Shown here: positions 43,578 to 52,323 of the stretch, piece by piece
Layout of the letters: every line of letters begins with the position of its first letter
Numbering within the stretch: the first letter of the stretch is position 1
DNA from: Propionispora sp. 2/2-37
GTDB taxonomy: Bacteria; Bacillota; Negativicutes; Propionisporales; Propionisporaceae
Assembly (NCBI RefSeq): GCF_001298735.1
Contig: NZ_CYSP01000006.1
Span: 186,001-250,000, forward strand
Reading direction: 5' to 3'
DNA: 64,000 nucleotides
Notes under the pieces: model-generated
The model's input: only the letters and a program-made list of their open reading frames with translations
Told to the model about the DNA's origin: nothing
Databases searched by the model: none
Made by a program: the position numbers and the translations under genes

Positions 43578-44354
43578 TTGCGAACGGCTGATATGACAGT
43601 AGCACAGGTAGCGGCATTGCTTGATAATATGGATGCTCCGGCTAAACTGATTGACGACTTAAGGTCGGATAAGCGGATTTCGATAATTAAATTGGTGGCA
43701 AAGTGGCATAAACGGCAGCAGGAACTGCTGGCTGAAAAAAAACGTCTACTGCAAATGTATCGTTATGAAGAAAATTACCGGCAAAAAGGTTTTACGGTGA
43801 TTGCTGGTGTTGATGAGGCAGGCCGGGGACCGTTAGCCGGTCCGGTAGTAGTGGGTGCGGTGATACTGCCACATGATTGTTTCTTACCGCATTTGAATGA
43901 TTCGAAGCAGTTATCAGCCCGACAGCGAGAGGTTCTGTATAAAGAAATAAAGGAAATTGCTATTGCTGTGCATTATTGCGTCATGGACCGGGAGGTTATT
44001 GATCAACTCAATATTTATCAGGCGACGGTTTCCGCCATGTATCGTGTGCTTGAAGAATTGGAGACTACGCCGCAGGCAGTATTAATTGATGCGGTTCCGT
44101 TGCCGAAGCTGAAAGTCCCGTCCCTTTCTATCGTAGGCGGAGATGCAGCCAGCGCATCCATTGCAGCTGCTTCGATTATCGCAAAGGTGGAACGGGACCG
44201 GATTATGAATGAAATGGATGAATTATATCCGGTATATGGGTTTGCCAAACATAAAGGGTATGCTACCAGGGAACATATTCAAGCCTTACAAAAATATGGT
44301 CCTTGTCCGATTCACAGGAAAAGTTTTGAACCCATTAAGTCATGGGGAGGATAG
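43578..44354 (+). CDS. rnhB: Ribonuclease HII
   Basis: 258 residues. Removes ribonucleotides from RNA-DNA hybrids. An N-terminal helical extension (about 1-70) is followed by the catalytic domain with Asp79-Glu80 in AGVDEAGRGPLAGPVVVGAV, HLNDSKQLSARQREVLY, LIDAVPLP and KVERDRIMNEM. C-terminal YGFAKHKGYATREHIQAL. TTG start with GGCGGGG; overlaps nothing upstream. Confidence 0.95.
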   Translation: MRTADMTVAQVAALLDNMDAPAKLIDDLRSDKRISIIKLVAKWHKRQQELLAEKKRLLQMYRYEENYRQKGFTVIAGVDEAGRGPLAGPVVVGAVILPHDCFLPHLNDSKQLSARQREVLYKEIKEIAIAVHYCVMDREVIDQLNIYQATVSAMYRVLEELETTPQAVLIDAVPLPKLKVPSLSIVGGDAASASIAAASIIAKVERDRIMNEMDELYPVYGFAKHKGYATREHIQALQKYGPCPIHRKSFEPIKSWGG

Positions 44355-44356
44355 TT

Positions 44357-46216
44357 ATGAAAATCAACAATATATTGCCCGGACAAGCTCAGGCGGTTCC
44401 GGAAGCGACAGAGCAAGTGCCAACGGATGCTCTGCAGCCGAAAGGTGAACAACAGGTAACGCAGGAAACCAAAAGTCTGAAAGTAGACTTGATGGGCAAT
44501 GGGGCCATCGGCGAGCTTTTAAAACAATTGGGCAGTACATTAAAAAACAATGAGTCTTTGCTCAAATCCCTGCCGTCTATGCTGCAACAAGAAATACAGC
44601 GTCTTATGGAACAAATGGCACCTGATGCTGCGGCCATCTTTTTCCGGGGAATGACGGCTGTAACGCAGGAGCAAAGGAATATGATCGAAAAACTACAATA
44701 TTTATTGAATTCATTGCAAGGGGCGACGCTGATTCAACAGCAGGATTCACCGGAAGTAGTACAATCCCTGGTAGAAAAAATCAATACATATATTGCTGCC
44801 CAGGAACAGCAAACAGCAGCGATAAATCAGACTAAGTATGATCCGGTGCAGGTGCTCCGCGAAATGGGTACAGGCACGATAGTAAAGAATGAGGCCATTC
44901 CGGTTCCGGCGAAGATTACCAACCAAATCATGAAAACTACGGATGCTATAGTACAGTATGACAAACCGGTTGAAGCTGTAGCAGCTCAACAGCAGACTAA
45001 TCCCGCTACTAATCCCGCTCCTGCAAATCTGTTAGAGCGCAACAGGACAATCCCCCAAGGCCAGGATCAACCGGATTTTAACGGGAGAAATAGCAGGCTG
45101 TCTGACGGCGGCGAGCCGGCGGTTCCGGAGATGATGAAAGTTCCTCTTCCGGCAGAAAAAAATATTGCCTTGATGTGGATGAATAAATTCCAGACATTCA
45201 CGACAAGGCAGGAACCCTATGGGCCCAACACCAGGGAACTGGGCAAATTATTGGCACAATATAATGATATGACCAGTACGGAAAAAAATGCGGTTAAGCA
45301 ATTGTTGAATGCCGTGTCTACTGACACTTTTCCAGCTAAGAAGGCTGAGCAATGGCTTCAATTTCTGATTAAAAATCAAGCATCGCTGCCAATACAATCC
45401 CGGGCAGAAAATGGAGCTACGAATATTTTAAATCAATTAAAAAACGTTCTGTCAGAAAATGTGCAGAAAATGGTGCCGGTTAATGGCAAATCAGAAATTA
45501 CCAAGCTGGTTACAGTTAATACGGAAACAATTGTTCTGCTGGCAAAAACACTTGTGAGTGAAGGCAATGTTCCTCCTGAATTGCGAAAAATGCTGGCAGC
45601 GATTAACGACATGGTAACCCCAAATGAGCAGGACTTGGTAAATCGCGTTTCTTCTTATTTTCAGACCGGTATGCCCCAGGTGGTTATCCAAGCTTCGGCG
45701 CAGTTTGACTTACCGGAGCTACTTGATTTATGGATTTTGATGAAATTTCGCAATGCTTCAGAATGGGTGGATCTTCCTGCGGAAACGCTGCAAAAAGCTA
45801 TTCACACCGTGAAGGAATTTTCTACATCCATGCAGAATGCAGTGGCGGCTTATACAGAACGATCAGATAACAGCAATACTCTGTCTTTTACATTACCATT
45901 ATATTTTGGCAATGGAGAAACCGTTTATCCGGCTTATGTCCGCATTTATCATGAAAAGGAGAAGACAGCCGGCAATTCTCTGCAGCAAGCGGAAACCTGG
46001 CTGCGGGTATTTTTCGATACGGACTACATTGGATCGGTCAATCTTATTTTTCATATGTATCAGGGAAATATGCTCAGTGTCCGGACCGAATTTTCTTCGG
46101 AGATGGCCACCCGGGCTTTTCAGCAGCAGATGGATGAGTTGCGCAGTACTTTATCTGATTTGCCGATTCATCTTGCTGATTTTAGCATCAGGACTATGCC
46201 GGAGGAGATATTGTGA
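44357..46216 (+). CDS. FliK-like hook-length-control-type protein (YlqG position)
   Basis: 619 residues, low complexity in the first half: Q/E/P-rich, AQAVPEATEQVP, QQTNPATNPAPANLLERNRT. More ordered from about 290 on (MWMNKFQTFTTRQEPYGPNT ... PQVVIQASAQFDLPELLDLW). The C-terminal domain (about 500-610) has SFTLPLYFGNGETVYPAYVR, AETWLRVFFDTDYIGSVNLI and FSSEMATRAFQQQMDELRST, which follows the FliK/Flg_hook C-terminal pattern. B. subtilis ylqG sits at the same place. Overlaps the FlhB-like gene by 4 bases, so the pair probably works together. Function unproven. Confidence 0.72.
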   Translation: MKINNILPGQAQAVPEATEQVPTDALQPKGEQQVTQETKSLKVDLMGNGAIGELLKQLGSTLKNNESLLKSLPSMLQQEIQRLMEQMAPDAAAIFFRGMTAVTQEQRNMIEKLQYLLNSLQGATLIQQQDSPEVVQSLVEKINTYIAAQEQQTAAINQTKYDPVQVLREMGTGTIVKNEAIPVPAKITNQIMKTTDAIVQYDKPVEAVAAQQQTNPATNPAPANLLERNRTIPQGQDQPDFNGRNSRLSDGGEPAVPEMMKVPLPAEKNIALMWMNKFQTFTTRQEPYGPNTRELGKLLAQYNDMTSTEKNAVKQLLNAVSTDTFPAKKAEQWLQFLIKNQASLPIQSRAENGATNILNQLKNVLSENVQKMVPVNGKSEITKLVTVNTETIVLLAKTLVSEGNVPPELRKMLAAINDMVTPNEQDLVNRVSSYFQTGMPQVVIQASAQFDLPELLDLWILMKFRNASEWVDLPAETLQKAIHTVKEFSTSMQNAVAAYTERSDNSNTLSFTLPLYFGNGETVYPAYVRIYHEKEKTAGNSLQQAETWLRVFFDTDYIGSVNLIFHMYQGNMLSVRTEFSSEMATRAFQQQMDELRSTLSDLPIHLADFSIRTMPEEIL

Positions 46217-46506
46217 ACGAAAATGACAATCTTATAAAAAAGGCTGTTGCCATTCAATACAATAAAGAATCCGATGCTGCGCCCAAAGTAGTCGCCAAGG
46301 GCGGCGGCTTTATTGCTGAGCAAATTGTGGCAGTGGCACAGCAGCATGCGGTGCCGATCTATAAAAACAAAGCGTTGTCCAGCATGTTAATGGCTGTTGA
46401 GCTGGACCGGGAGATTCCTGCGGAATTGTACCGGGCGGTGGCTGAAGTCTTGGCATATATTTACCGCCTTGATCAAAAAATGGGCCGTCAGCAAGGCCCG
46501 TGGTAA
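46213..46506 (+). CDS. Orphan FlhB C-terminal-like protein (YlqH)
   Basis: 97 residues, GTG start. KKAVAIQYNKESDAAPKVVA, GGGFIAEQIVAVAQQHAVPI, YKNKALSSMLMAVELDREIP, AVAEVLAYIY: this is the cytoplasmic export-switch domain of FlhB/YscU, without the membrane part and without the NPTH autocleavage site (the corresponding N-terminal strand starts IQYNKESDA). Conserved next to the FliK-like gene here and in B. subtilis (ylqG-ylqH). Role outside the flagellum is not known. Confidence 0.88.
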   Translation: MNENDNLIKKAVAIQYNKESDAAPKVVAKGGGFIAEQIVAVAQQHAVPIYKNKALSSMLMAVELDREIPAELYRAVAEVLAYIYRLDQKMGRQQGPW

Positions 46507-46535
46507 TAGCCATTTTATGATTGGAGAGAACGGTA

Positions 46536-46892
46536 ATGGATCATATCGGTATTGGAACCGCTGGAGAAACAGCTGCCGCAGAATATTTGGAACATCAGGG
46601 CTATTCCATTTTGCAGCGGCAATATCGGTCGAAGTTGGGTGAAATTGATATTATTGCTCAAAAAGATGGAGTATTTGTGTTTGTTGAAGTAAAAACCCGG
46701 CGCAGTCTGATCTATGGATTGCCGGTAGAAGCAGTAGGCTACCGCAAACAACAGAAAATAATCCATACGGCTTTGTGTTATTTGAAACAAATCAAGCAAA
46801 TAGAAGCACCCTGCCGGTTTGACGTGATGGAGGTATATGTGTCAGGATTTAATTTTCGCTGCAATCATATTTGCAATGCTTTTGGACAATAA
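46536..46892 (+). CDS. yraN: YraN-family (UPF0102) endonuclease-like protein
   Basis: 118 residues: GTAGETAAAEYLEHQGYSIL, RQYRSKLGEIDIIAQKDGVF, VFVEVKTRRSLIYG. The GExD...ExK pattern is the restriction-endonuclease-like core. ATG 46536 gives the family start. Directly before comM as in many bacteria, hinting at DNA uptake or repair; substrate unknown. Confidence 0.93.
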   Translation: MDHIGIGTAGETAAAEYLEHQGYSILQRQYRSKLGEIDIIAQKDGVFVFVEVKTRRSLIYGLPVEAVGYRKQQKIIHTALCYLKQIKQIEAPCRFDVMEVYVSGFNFRCNHICNAFGQ

Positions 46893-46971
46893 GGTTTTTT
46901 GTAGCAAGTGAACTCATACTATAAGGACCGTGCGGGGAAGGTAAAGTAAAATTACTGGCGGAGGAAAACAC

Positions 46972-48498
46972 GTGTTTGCGCAAACATTTGGTTCGACAAC
47001 AATTGCATTAGATGGTATGGTGGTTCATGTAGAGGTGGATATTGCAAACGGAATTCCCAGTATGGAAATTGTTGGACTGCCGGATACTGCTGTGCGCGAA
47101 TCACGGGAACGGGTGCGGGCTGCAATAAAAAATTCCGGATTTGAATTTCCGTCCCAAAGGATCACTGTTAATCTTGCCCCAGCAGACATAAAAAAAGACA
47201 GTTCGGGTCTGGACATGCCGATTGCTATTGGAATTTTGGCGGCTAGCGGGCAACTGGCACGGCCAAGCTGTGAGCGGTGTCTGTTTGTCGCTGAACTTTC
47301 CCTGGAAGGGCATCTGCGTAGTGTAACAGGGGTTTTACCCATGGCGATTGCAGCAATTAAACAGAACATGACAAAAATGTTTGTCGCACCGGGCAATGCC
47401 AGCGAAGCTTTGTTGGTAGAGGGGCTTACTGTTTATGCAACAGAAAACCTTGCTACTGTTATTCAGCATTTACAGGGAAAAATAGAACTGCAGCCTCAGG
47501 TGAAAAACGGAGAGGTAGTAGCTCCAAATTCAATGTTTGATGACGATTTTGCTGAAGTTCAGGGGCAGACGGTTGCCAAGCGTGCTATTGAAATAGCTGC
47601 TGCCGGAGGTCATAACATTCTTATGACTGGGTCGCCGGGCTCGGGAAAGACGATGCTGGCTCGTCGTATTCCTTCGATTTTACCGGATATGTCCAGTCAG
47701 GAGGCGTTAGAGGTAACAAAAATTTACAGTATTGCCGGAATGCTTACCAATAATTCTGGGCTGCTTACCTGCCGTCCTTTTCGCGCTCCGCATCATACCA
47801 TTTCCGATGCAGGTATGATTGGGGGTGGTCGTATACCGAGACCCGGTGAAGTGACGCTCAGCCATCATGGCGTACTGTTTTTGGATGAACTCCCTGAATT
47901 CCCCAGAGGAGTACTGGAAGTGCTGAGACAGCCATTGGAAGATGGACATGTCACTATTTCAAGGGTCAGCGCTTCGCTTTCTTATCCAGCCAAATTTATG
48001 CTAGTTGCTGCTATGAATCCTTGTCCGTGCGGATTTTCCGGGGATGAATTGCAGCCCTGCAGTTGTACCCCGGCTGATATTCATCGCTATATTAAGAAAA
48101 TATCCGGTCCTTTACTGGACAGGATAGATATCCATGTTAGTGTACCCCGGTTAGAGTACAGTGAAATGGCCGAAACTACTCCTGCAGAATCATCACGCGT
48201 GATCAAAGGACGTATCAGTGCCGTGCGCAGTCTGCAAATGGAGCGGTTACAGGCAGAAGGGCTATTTTGTAATGCACAGATGGGACATAAACATCTAAAA
48301 AAGTTCTGCCCGATGACTAAAGATGCACAGGAGTTGCTTAAACAAGCTTTTGCAAGAATGAACTTAAGCGGGCGTGGGTACGACCGGATTCTAAAAGTAG
48401 CAAGAACTATTGCCGATTTAGCCGGCAGTGAAAAAATAATCGGGCAGCATATTGCTGAATCCATTCATTTTAGAAGTAATACTCAGAAATTGACATAA
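46972..48498 (+). CDS. comM: YifB/ComM-family Mg-chelatase-like AAA+ ATPase
   Basis: 508 residues, GTG start with GGCGGAGG. N-terminal Lon-protease-like fold (about 1-170: MVVHVEVDIANGIPSMEIVG, IKKDSSGLDMPIAIGILAAS), AAA+ with Walker A MTGSPGSGKTMLARRIPSIL, PFRAPHHTISDAGMIGGG, HHGVLFLDELPEFPRGVLEV (Walker B), AAMNPCPCGFSGDELQPCSC (zinc-like cysteines) and LDRIDIHVSVPRL. ComM promotes branch migration in natural transformation. Last housekeeping gene before the accessory region; the usual dprA partner is not next to it. Confidence 0.95.
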   Translation: MFAQTFGSTTIALDGMVVHVEVDIANGIPSMEIVGLPDTAVRESRERVRAAIKNSGFEFPSQRITVNLAPADIKKDSSGLDMPIAIGILAASGQLARPSCERCLFVAELSLEGHLRSVTGVLPMAIAAIKQNMTKMFVAPGNASEALLVEGLTVYATENLATVIQHLQGKIELQPQVKNGEVVAPNSMFDDDFAEVQGQTVAKRAIEIAAAGGHNILMTGSPGSGKTMLARRIPSILPDMSSQEALEVTKIYSIAGMLTNNSGLLTCRPFRAPHHTISDAGMIGGGRIPRPGEVTLSHHGVLFLDELPEFPRGVLEVLRQPLEDGHVTISRVSASLSYPAKFMLVAAMNPCPCGFSGDELQPCSCTPADIHRYIKKISGPLLDRIDIHVSVPRLEYSEMAETTPAESSRVIKGRISAVRSLQMERLQAEGLFCNAQMGHKHLKKFCPMTKDAQELLKQAFARMNLSGRGYDRILKVARTIADLAGSEKIIGQHIAESIHFRSNTQKLT

Positions 48499-48523
48499 AC
48501 TATATACGAATATTTGTAATTTA

Positions 48524-48594
48524 AATGTAAGGGTCCCAGATATAAAAGAAAATATATATTCGTTAGCGTGGTTTGGGGAAAGTACAGCCTTACC
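48524..48594 (+). repeat. Direct repeat copy A, main part
   Basis: AATGTAAGGGTCCCAGATAT through GCGTGGTTTGGGGAAAGTAC; nearly identical (about 67 of 71) to 61366-61434. See also 48709-48736, which matches the rest of copy B. Confidence 0.85.
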
Positions 48595-48708
48595 ATGCTT
48601 TTTTTGATATTTTGCTTGAAATTACAGTTGACAATTCAACTGATGCAAATTTCCCTTCTGAGGCAGTGGTTTACCGAATATTTTTCGTTCTGTTTCACAT
48701 TGTCTTCC

Positions 48709-48736
48709 CCTATTTTTTCAGGAACGGGGGATTGTT
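48709..48736 (+). repeat. Direct repeat copy A, second part
   Basis: CCTATTTTTTCAGGAACGGG then GGATTGTT; matches 61434-61460, where it directly follows the first part. The 114 bases between the two parts are absent in copy B. Confidence 0.8.
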
Positions 48737-48739
48737 CAT

Positions 48740-48796
48740 TTGACCGTGCCAGAAGAGTACTGGGAAGAAGTCGCAAAACGATTGATTGCAGAATAA
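48740..48796 (+). CDS. Possible 18-residue peptide gene
   Basis: TTG-started frame LTVPEEYWEEVAKRLIAE followed by a perfect terminator. The frame is open further upstream (QERGIVH...), so it may instead be the 3' end of a decayed gene. Amphipathic and acidic. Uncertain. Confidence 0.3.
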   Translation: MTVPEEYWEEVAKRLIAE

Positions 48797-48822
48797 GGCC
48801 GCTAAAAGAGCGGCTATTTTAG
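48797..48822 (+). terminator. Terminator in the comM-IS110 gap
   Basis: GCCGCT / AGCGGC stem, loop AAAAG, tail TATTTTA. The rest of the gap to 49078 shows no gene. Confidence 0.8.
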
Positions 48823-49078
48823 TACCATAAAAGTGTAGATGGAAACATTTTGTGCTTAACCATCTGCACTTATTTTTTTATAATGGGGAGAGTAATTGGT
48901 CTGACGACGGCTTTTTTGGGGTATGAACACCCGGCATAAAAACATTCAGCCATCTCCTTGTTATAAGCATTCGATTAAGCAGGTTGAAACCATAGGATTG
49001 GCTTTCGCGTAACGAACTAAAATGAATGGTAATAAGTGCAGATGGAACAATTACAAATTCATTTTAGGGGTGAGGGCT

Positions 49079-49744
49079 TTGATCAGTGTAGGAATCGATG
49101 TCTCGAAAGGAAAAAGTATGGTAGCTATCTTCAAGCTTTATGGCGAGATTTTAGCACGTCCCTTTGAGGTGGCACATACAGAGCAAGAGCTTCATGACTT
49201 ATCCGCTATGATCCTGCGTTTTCACGATGAGGTGCGCGTAGTGCTGGAAGCAACAGGCATATACCATTTGCCTGTTGTGCATTATTTAAAGCAGCAAGGC
49301 ATATTCGTTTGCGTTATTAATCAAGCAAAAATTACGACAGGCAAAGACGGATAAACAGGACGCTATGGAAATTGCTAACTAGGACTGGATCATTGGTTTC
49401 AGCTGCGGAATTACACAATTTCAGAGGATGTACACAGTGAGCTGAAATTATTAGGCCGCCAGTATTCGCACTACATACGGATGCGTGTGGAAAGCGTCCT
49501 GGAGTTCACACATCTGCTGGATTATACCATGCCAGGGATAAAGACCTTGCTCAAGGGCTGGAACGAGAATACGGGCAAGGATAAACTGGGGGATTTCGTA
49601 GAGAGCTTCTGGCATTTTCACATAATTACTAAAATGACGGAAGGAGAATTTATAGCAGGATATTTAGAATGGGCAAAAGAAAAAGGATACCACCGAAGCC
49701 AGGATAAAGCCGAAACGTGCCGCAAAAATAGCAGGGCTGAATAA
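49079..49744 (+). pseudogene. IS110-family transposase remnant
   Basis: Begins LISVGIDVSKGKSMVAIFKL with a GGGGTGAGG site (DEDD domain: VLEATGIYHLPVVHYLKQQG), then loses frame near 49340. A piece AKTDKQDAMEIAN ends in a stop in another phase, and LDHWFQLRNYTISEDVHSEL to LLDYTMPGIKTLLKGWNENT continues in a third. The C-terminal serine domain (Transposase_20) is missing. Several frameshifts plus truncation: inactive. Confidence 0.85.
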
Positions 49745-49844
49745 ATTCTTGAGGATTTACTACGCACGTGTAAAAGAAGTATATACGAAATAAAAATCTT
49801 CGTGAATGAACCGGGGCAAAAAAATGGTAATTGCGTCGGTCTAT

Positions 49845-49968
49845 TCGTGTCCCCAAATTTAACTTTAAAAATTTTTAATAAATAGGCTTGAATTTTGTTA
49901 GCAGGTTTTTTATGATTACATTCCGTTAGCCGTTTAACCCATTCGGTTACAGGAATGTAACCAGGTAG
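49845..49968 (-). pseudogene. Possible integrase 3'-end remnant (copy 1)
   Basis: Minus-strand GYIPVTEWVKRLTECNHKKP then ANKIQAYLLKIF. The DNA at 49886-49965 shares several blocks (GCTTGA, TTAGCAGGTTTTTTATG, ATTAC, TTCCG, ACAGGAAT) with the clear integrase remnant at 54042-54110. Weak alone. Confidence 0.3.
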
Positions 49969-49983
49969 AAGGGAGATGATGCA

Positions 49984-50250
49984 GTGGGGGAAACGGATTT
50001 CCAACGTGAGGTACTGAACCGTCTCATTCGCATGGAAACAAAGCAGGATGCCCATATCGAAACAATAAAAGAGCACTCTGCTACGTTAGCCAGCCATAGC
50101 GAACGAATTACAAAAGCGGAGGAAAGTACCAAGTCTGCACATCGCAGGATTGATGGAATCTTTGTTGCGGCAGGAAGTCTTGGTGCTATCTTTGGTACGT
50201 TGACCAATATAGTTATATCGGTATGGTCGAAGATGGGAGGGAGAGGATGA
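49984..50250 (+). CDS. XhlA-family phage lysis protein
   Basis: 88 residues, GTG start with GGGAGATGAT. N-terminal helical part (FQREVLNRLIRMETKQDAHI, EHSATLASHSERITKAEEST) and one C-terminal membrane helix (IFVAAGSLGAIFGTLTNIVI). This is the haemolysin XhlA pattern of PBSX-like phages, where it acts with a holin and an endolysin. The next two genes are just those, coupled by short overlaps. Confidence 0.85.
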   Translation: MGETDFQREVLNRLIRMETKQDAHIETIKEHSATLASHSERITKAEESTKSAHRRIDGIFVAAGSLGAIFGTLTNIVISVWSKMGGRG

Positions 50251-50529
50251 AAGAAAAACTTATAACCTTTTGCACCTGGGCACAAGCAAACTGGCTTGCG
50301 CTTGTTATTTTCATGGTTGTATGGCTACTGGTCTAACGCGCTGTATGGAACAAAGTTTGATCTTAGTTCCTGTTGGTCTGGAATAACTGTGGTGATTACT
50401 GGCCTTGGTGGTGTGGTCGCCCTGGCAAAAGCTGCATGGACTAAATATGGCCAAGACAGCCAATTTAATTCTCCACCAGGAGAACATCCTGGCCTTATGA
50501 ATTTTATGAAAAGTGAGGTAATGAAATGA
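50247..50529 (+). pseudogene. Phage holin-like gene, frameshifted
   Basis: Starts MKEKLITFCTWAQANWLALV with one membrane helix, reaches a stop at 50334, but continues in the +1 phase as YWSNALYGTKFDLSSCWSGI, a second membrane segment (TVVITGLGGVVALAKAAW) and a polar tail ending EHPGLMNFMKSEVMK. 283 bases, one more than a multiple of three: a one-base insertion near 50310-50330 (or a programmed shift). Starts within the XhlA end and overlaps the lysozyme ATG by 4 bases. Confidence 0.7.
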
Positions 50530-51086
50530 GAGGAATCGACGTAAGCGAGAACAACAGCAGAGTAGACTGGCAGGCGGTGGCAGATGCTGGTATTGAGTTT
50601 ACTATTATCCGCAGTTCATACGGACTACAATCAAAGGACGAGATGTTCGCGCAAAACATAGCAAGGGCAAAAGCTGCTGGCTTAAAAGTTGGGGCTTACC
50701 ATTATTCGTATGGATTGAGCGTAGCTGATGCAATCCAAGAAGCGGCCAACTGCCGGAGTGTTATTGACAGTACAGGTCAACTATTAGAATTTCCTGTATT
50801 CTTCGATATGGAAGACGCGGACGGCTATAAGCGACGCAATGGCTTTGCATTTGATCCGGCAGAAATTACAGCCATGTGCAAAGCGTTTATTGATAGCATA
50901 GGCCTAGATTGCGGCCTGTACGCCTCGTATTCATGGTTGACTGGTTACATTGATTGGCGAAGTATTGGATGCGCCGTATGGAATGCACAGTGGGGAAGTA
51001 GTGATGATATCAAGGGTTACATGTGGCAATACACTGATAGCCTGAATATCGGCGATCAGTATTTTGATGGCAATATCAAATATTAA
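50526..51086 (+). CDS. GH25 lysozyme (phage endolysin)
   Basis: 186 residues. Glycoside hydrolase family 25: MRGIDVSENNSRVDWQAVAD (first catalytic Asp), FTIIRSSYGLQSKDEMFAQN, VGAYHYSYGLSVADA, FPVFFDMEDADGYKR (catalytic Asp/Glu), GLYASYSWLTGYID and WQYTDSLNIGDQYFDGNIKY. Intact, no cell-wall binding domain. Cuts the glycan backbone. Part of the XhlA-holin-lysin cassette. Confidence 0.93.
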   Translation: MRGIDVSENNSRVDWQAVADAGIEFTIIRSSYGLQSKDEMFAQNIARAKAAGLKVGAYHYSYGLSVADAIQEAANCRSVIDSTGQLLEFPVFFDMEDADGYKRRNGFAFDPAEITAMCKAFIDSIGLDCGLYASYSWLTGYIDWRSIGCAVWNAQWGSSDDIKGYMWQYTDSLNIGDQYFDGNIKY

Positions 51087-51101
51087 AGGGAGTTGAGTAC
51101 A

Positions 51102-51158
51102 ATGGCTGATTTCTTTAAAAAAGTTGCTAGTTGGTTATTGGGCATTGGAGGAATGTAA
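51102..51158 (+). CDS. 18-residue amphipathic peptide after the lysozyme
   Basis: MADFFKKVASWLLGIGGM, with GGGAGTTGAG before ATG and the next gene's ATG right behind the stop. The GGAGG inside its end is the next gene's binding site, so translation is coupled. Could be membrane-active or just a leader. Confidence 0.45.
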   Translation: MADFFKKVASWLLGIGGM

Positions 51159-51159
51159 A

Positions 51160-52113
51160 ATGGCAACAGTAGGAAAATCGCTAACGGTACCAGAGGCAGG
51201 GTGGAAAAGATATAATGCAACAATAAATGGAAGTGGATTCCAATTTTTGCCCAATGGTGCATGGGGCGTTGCACAACAGAATGGAGCCTATAATAGAGAA
51301 GCAATTGGCACAGGATTACCTGATTAATAACGCAAACATTTGGAGCGTATTGTTTAATTAATTTTAAGGGTACTAAATTTAGGTTAATTTCTACTTGTTG
51401 GTATACCTATCCTACTAATTGTAAGATTACAATCGATGGTACTGAGCATATGTTTTCAACGCGATATGATGTTTCCGGACAGGTTTTAGTGTTTGAAATT
51501 GTTAACATGGAGAATAAAAATCATAGTGTTAAGATTGAACAAGGTACTGACGGACAAGGTTACCAAAGATTATACGTTGATGCTATAGATATAGATAGCG
51601 ACGGTTATGTGATTGTTCCAGGATCAACAAATTTAACCGCCACTCCTGGCGATTTTCAAATTGCTCTCAACTGGGATGCAGTCACCGATGCAATCGGCTA
51701 CAACGTAAAACGCTCCACCACAGCCGGTGGTCCATACGAAACTATCGTACCCAATGTCTCCGGTACCAGCTATGTAGGATACTAATGTTGTAAATGGAAC
51801 GACCTATTATTATGTGGTAACGGCCATTACGGCAGATGGTGAAAGTGGTAATTCAAACGAAGCATCTGCTACGCCGCAGGCAGCACCGGTGGAAGAGGGA
51901 GAAGTGCTCCTCAGAATTACTATGAATGATTCGAGCGAACGTCAGTATAAAGTTAACCAGACGGTTATAGATGATTTTGTAAGTTGGTACAATCGTACAG
52001 TTGGCACTGGCAACACCTGCTATAGCTTCGATGATATTGTTGATGGCAGCAAAGAATATTTAGCCTTTGAAAAGATTATTAGTTTTAAGGTAATTCCTCT
52101 GCCGGCAGAATAA
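51160..52113 (+). pseudogene. Phage tail/surface protein with FN3 domain, frameshifted (copy 1)
   Basis: Starts MATVGKSLTVPEAGWKRYNA. Frame lost at about 51324 (a stop) and resumed as TQTFGAYCLINFKGTKFRLI through YVDAIDIDSDGYVIV. A fibronectin III domain follows (LTATPGDFQIALNWDAVTDA, GYNVKRSTTAGGPYETI), broken by an extra G near 51777, then DTNVVNGTTYYYVVTAITAD. It ends in a small domain VLLRITMNDSSERQYKVNQT, SKEYLAFEKIISFKVIPLPA. Probably a host-surface-binding tail protein. A second, shorter copy lies at 54302-54861. Confidence 0.75.
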
Positions 52114-52183
52114 ACTAACCCTGCATACAGGGTGCCATCTACTTAGGTTTGCCCTGGCGGCTGTGCTGGCAGGGCTTTTTTAT
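52114..52183 (+). terminator. Two-hairpin 3' module, copy A
   Basis: ACCCTGCATACAGGGT small hairpin, spacer GCCATCTACTTAGGTTT, then GCCCTGGCGGCTGTGCTGGC hairpin partner AGGGC and T6. The same layout recurs at 54883 and 58267. Confidence 0.85.
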
Positions 52184-52323
52184 GTTCAGATCACGTACAT
52201 ATGCTGCTTGAAATACTGCTGAAGACGCTGGCCAAAATTGAGTAGAATTACTTAGTGTTTTTCTGGTATACTGAAATAGTAAAATACTTCCAATTGTTTG
52301 TATAGTCTATAGAAAGAGGTACG

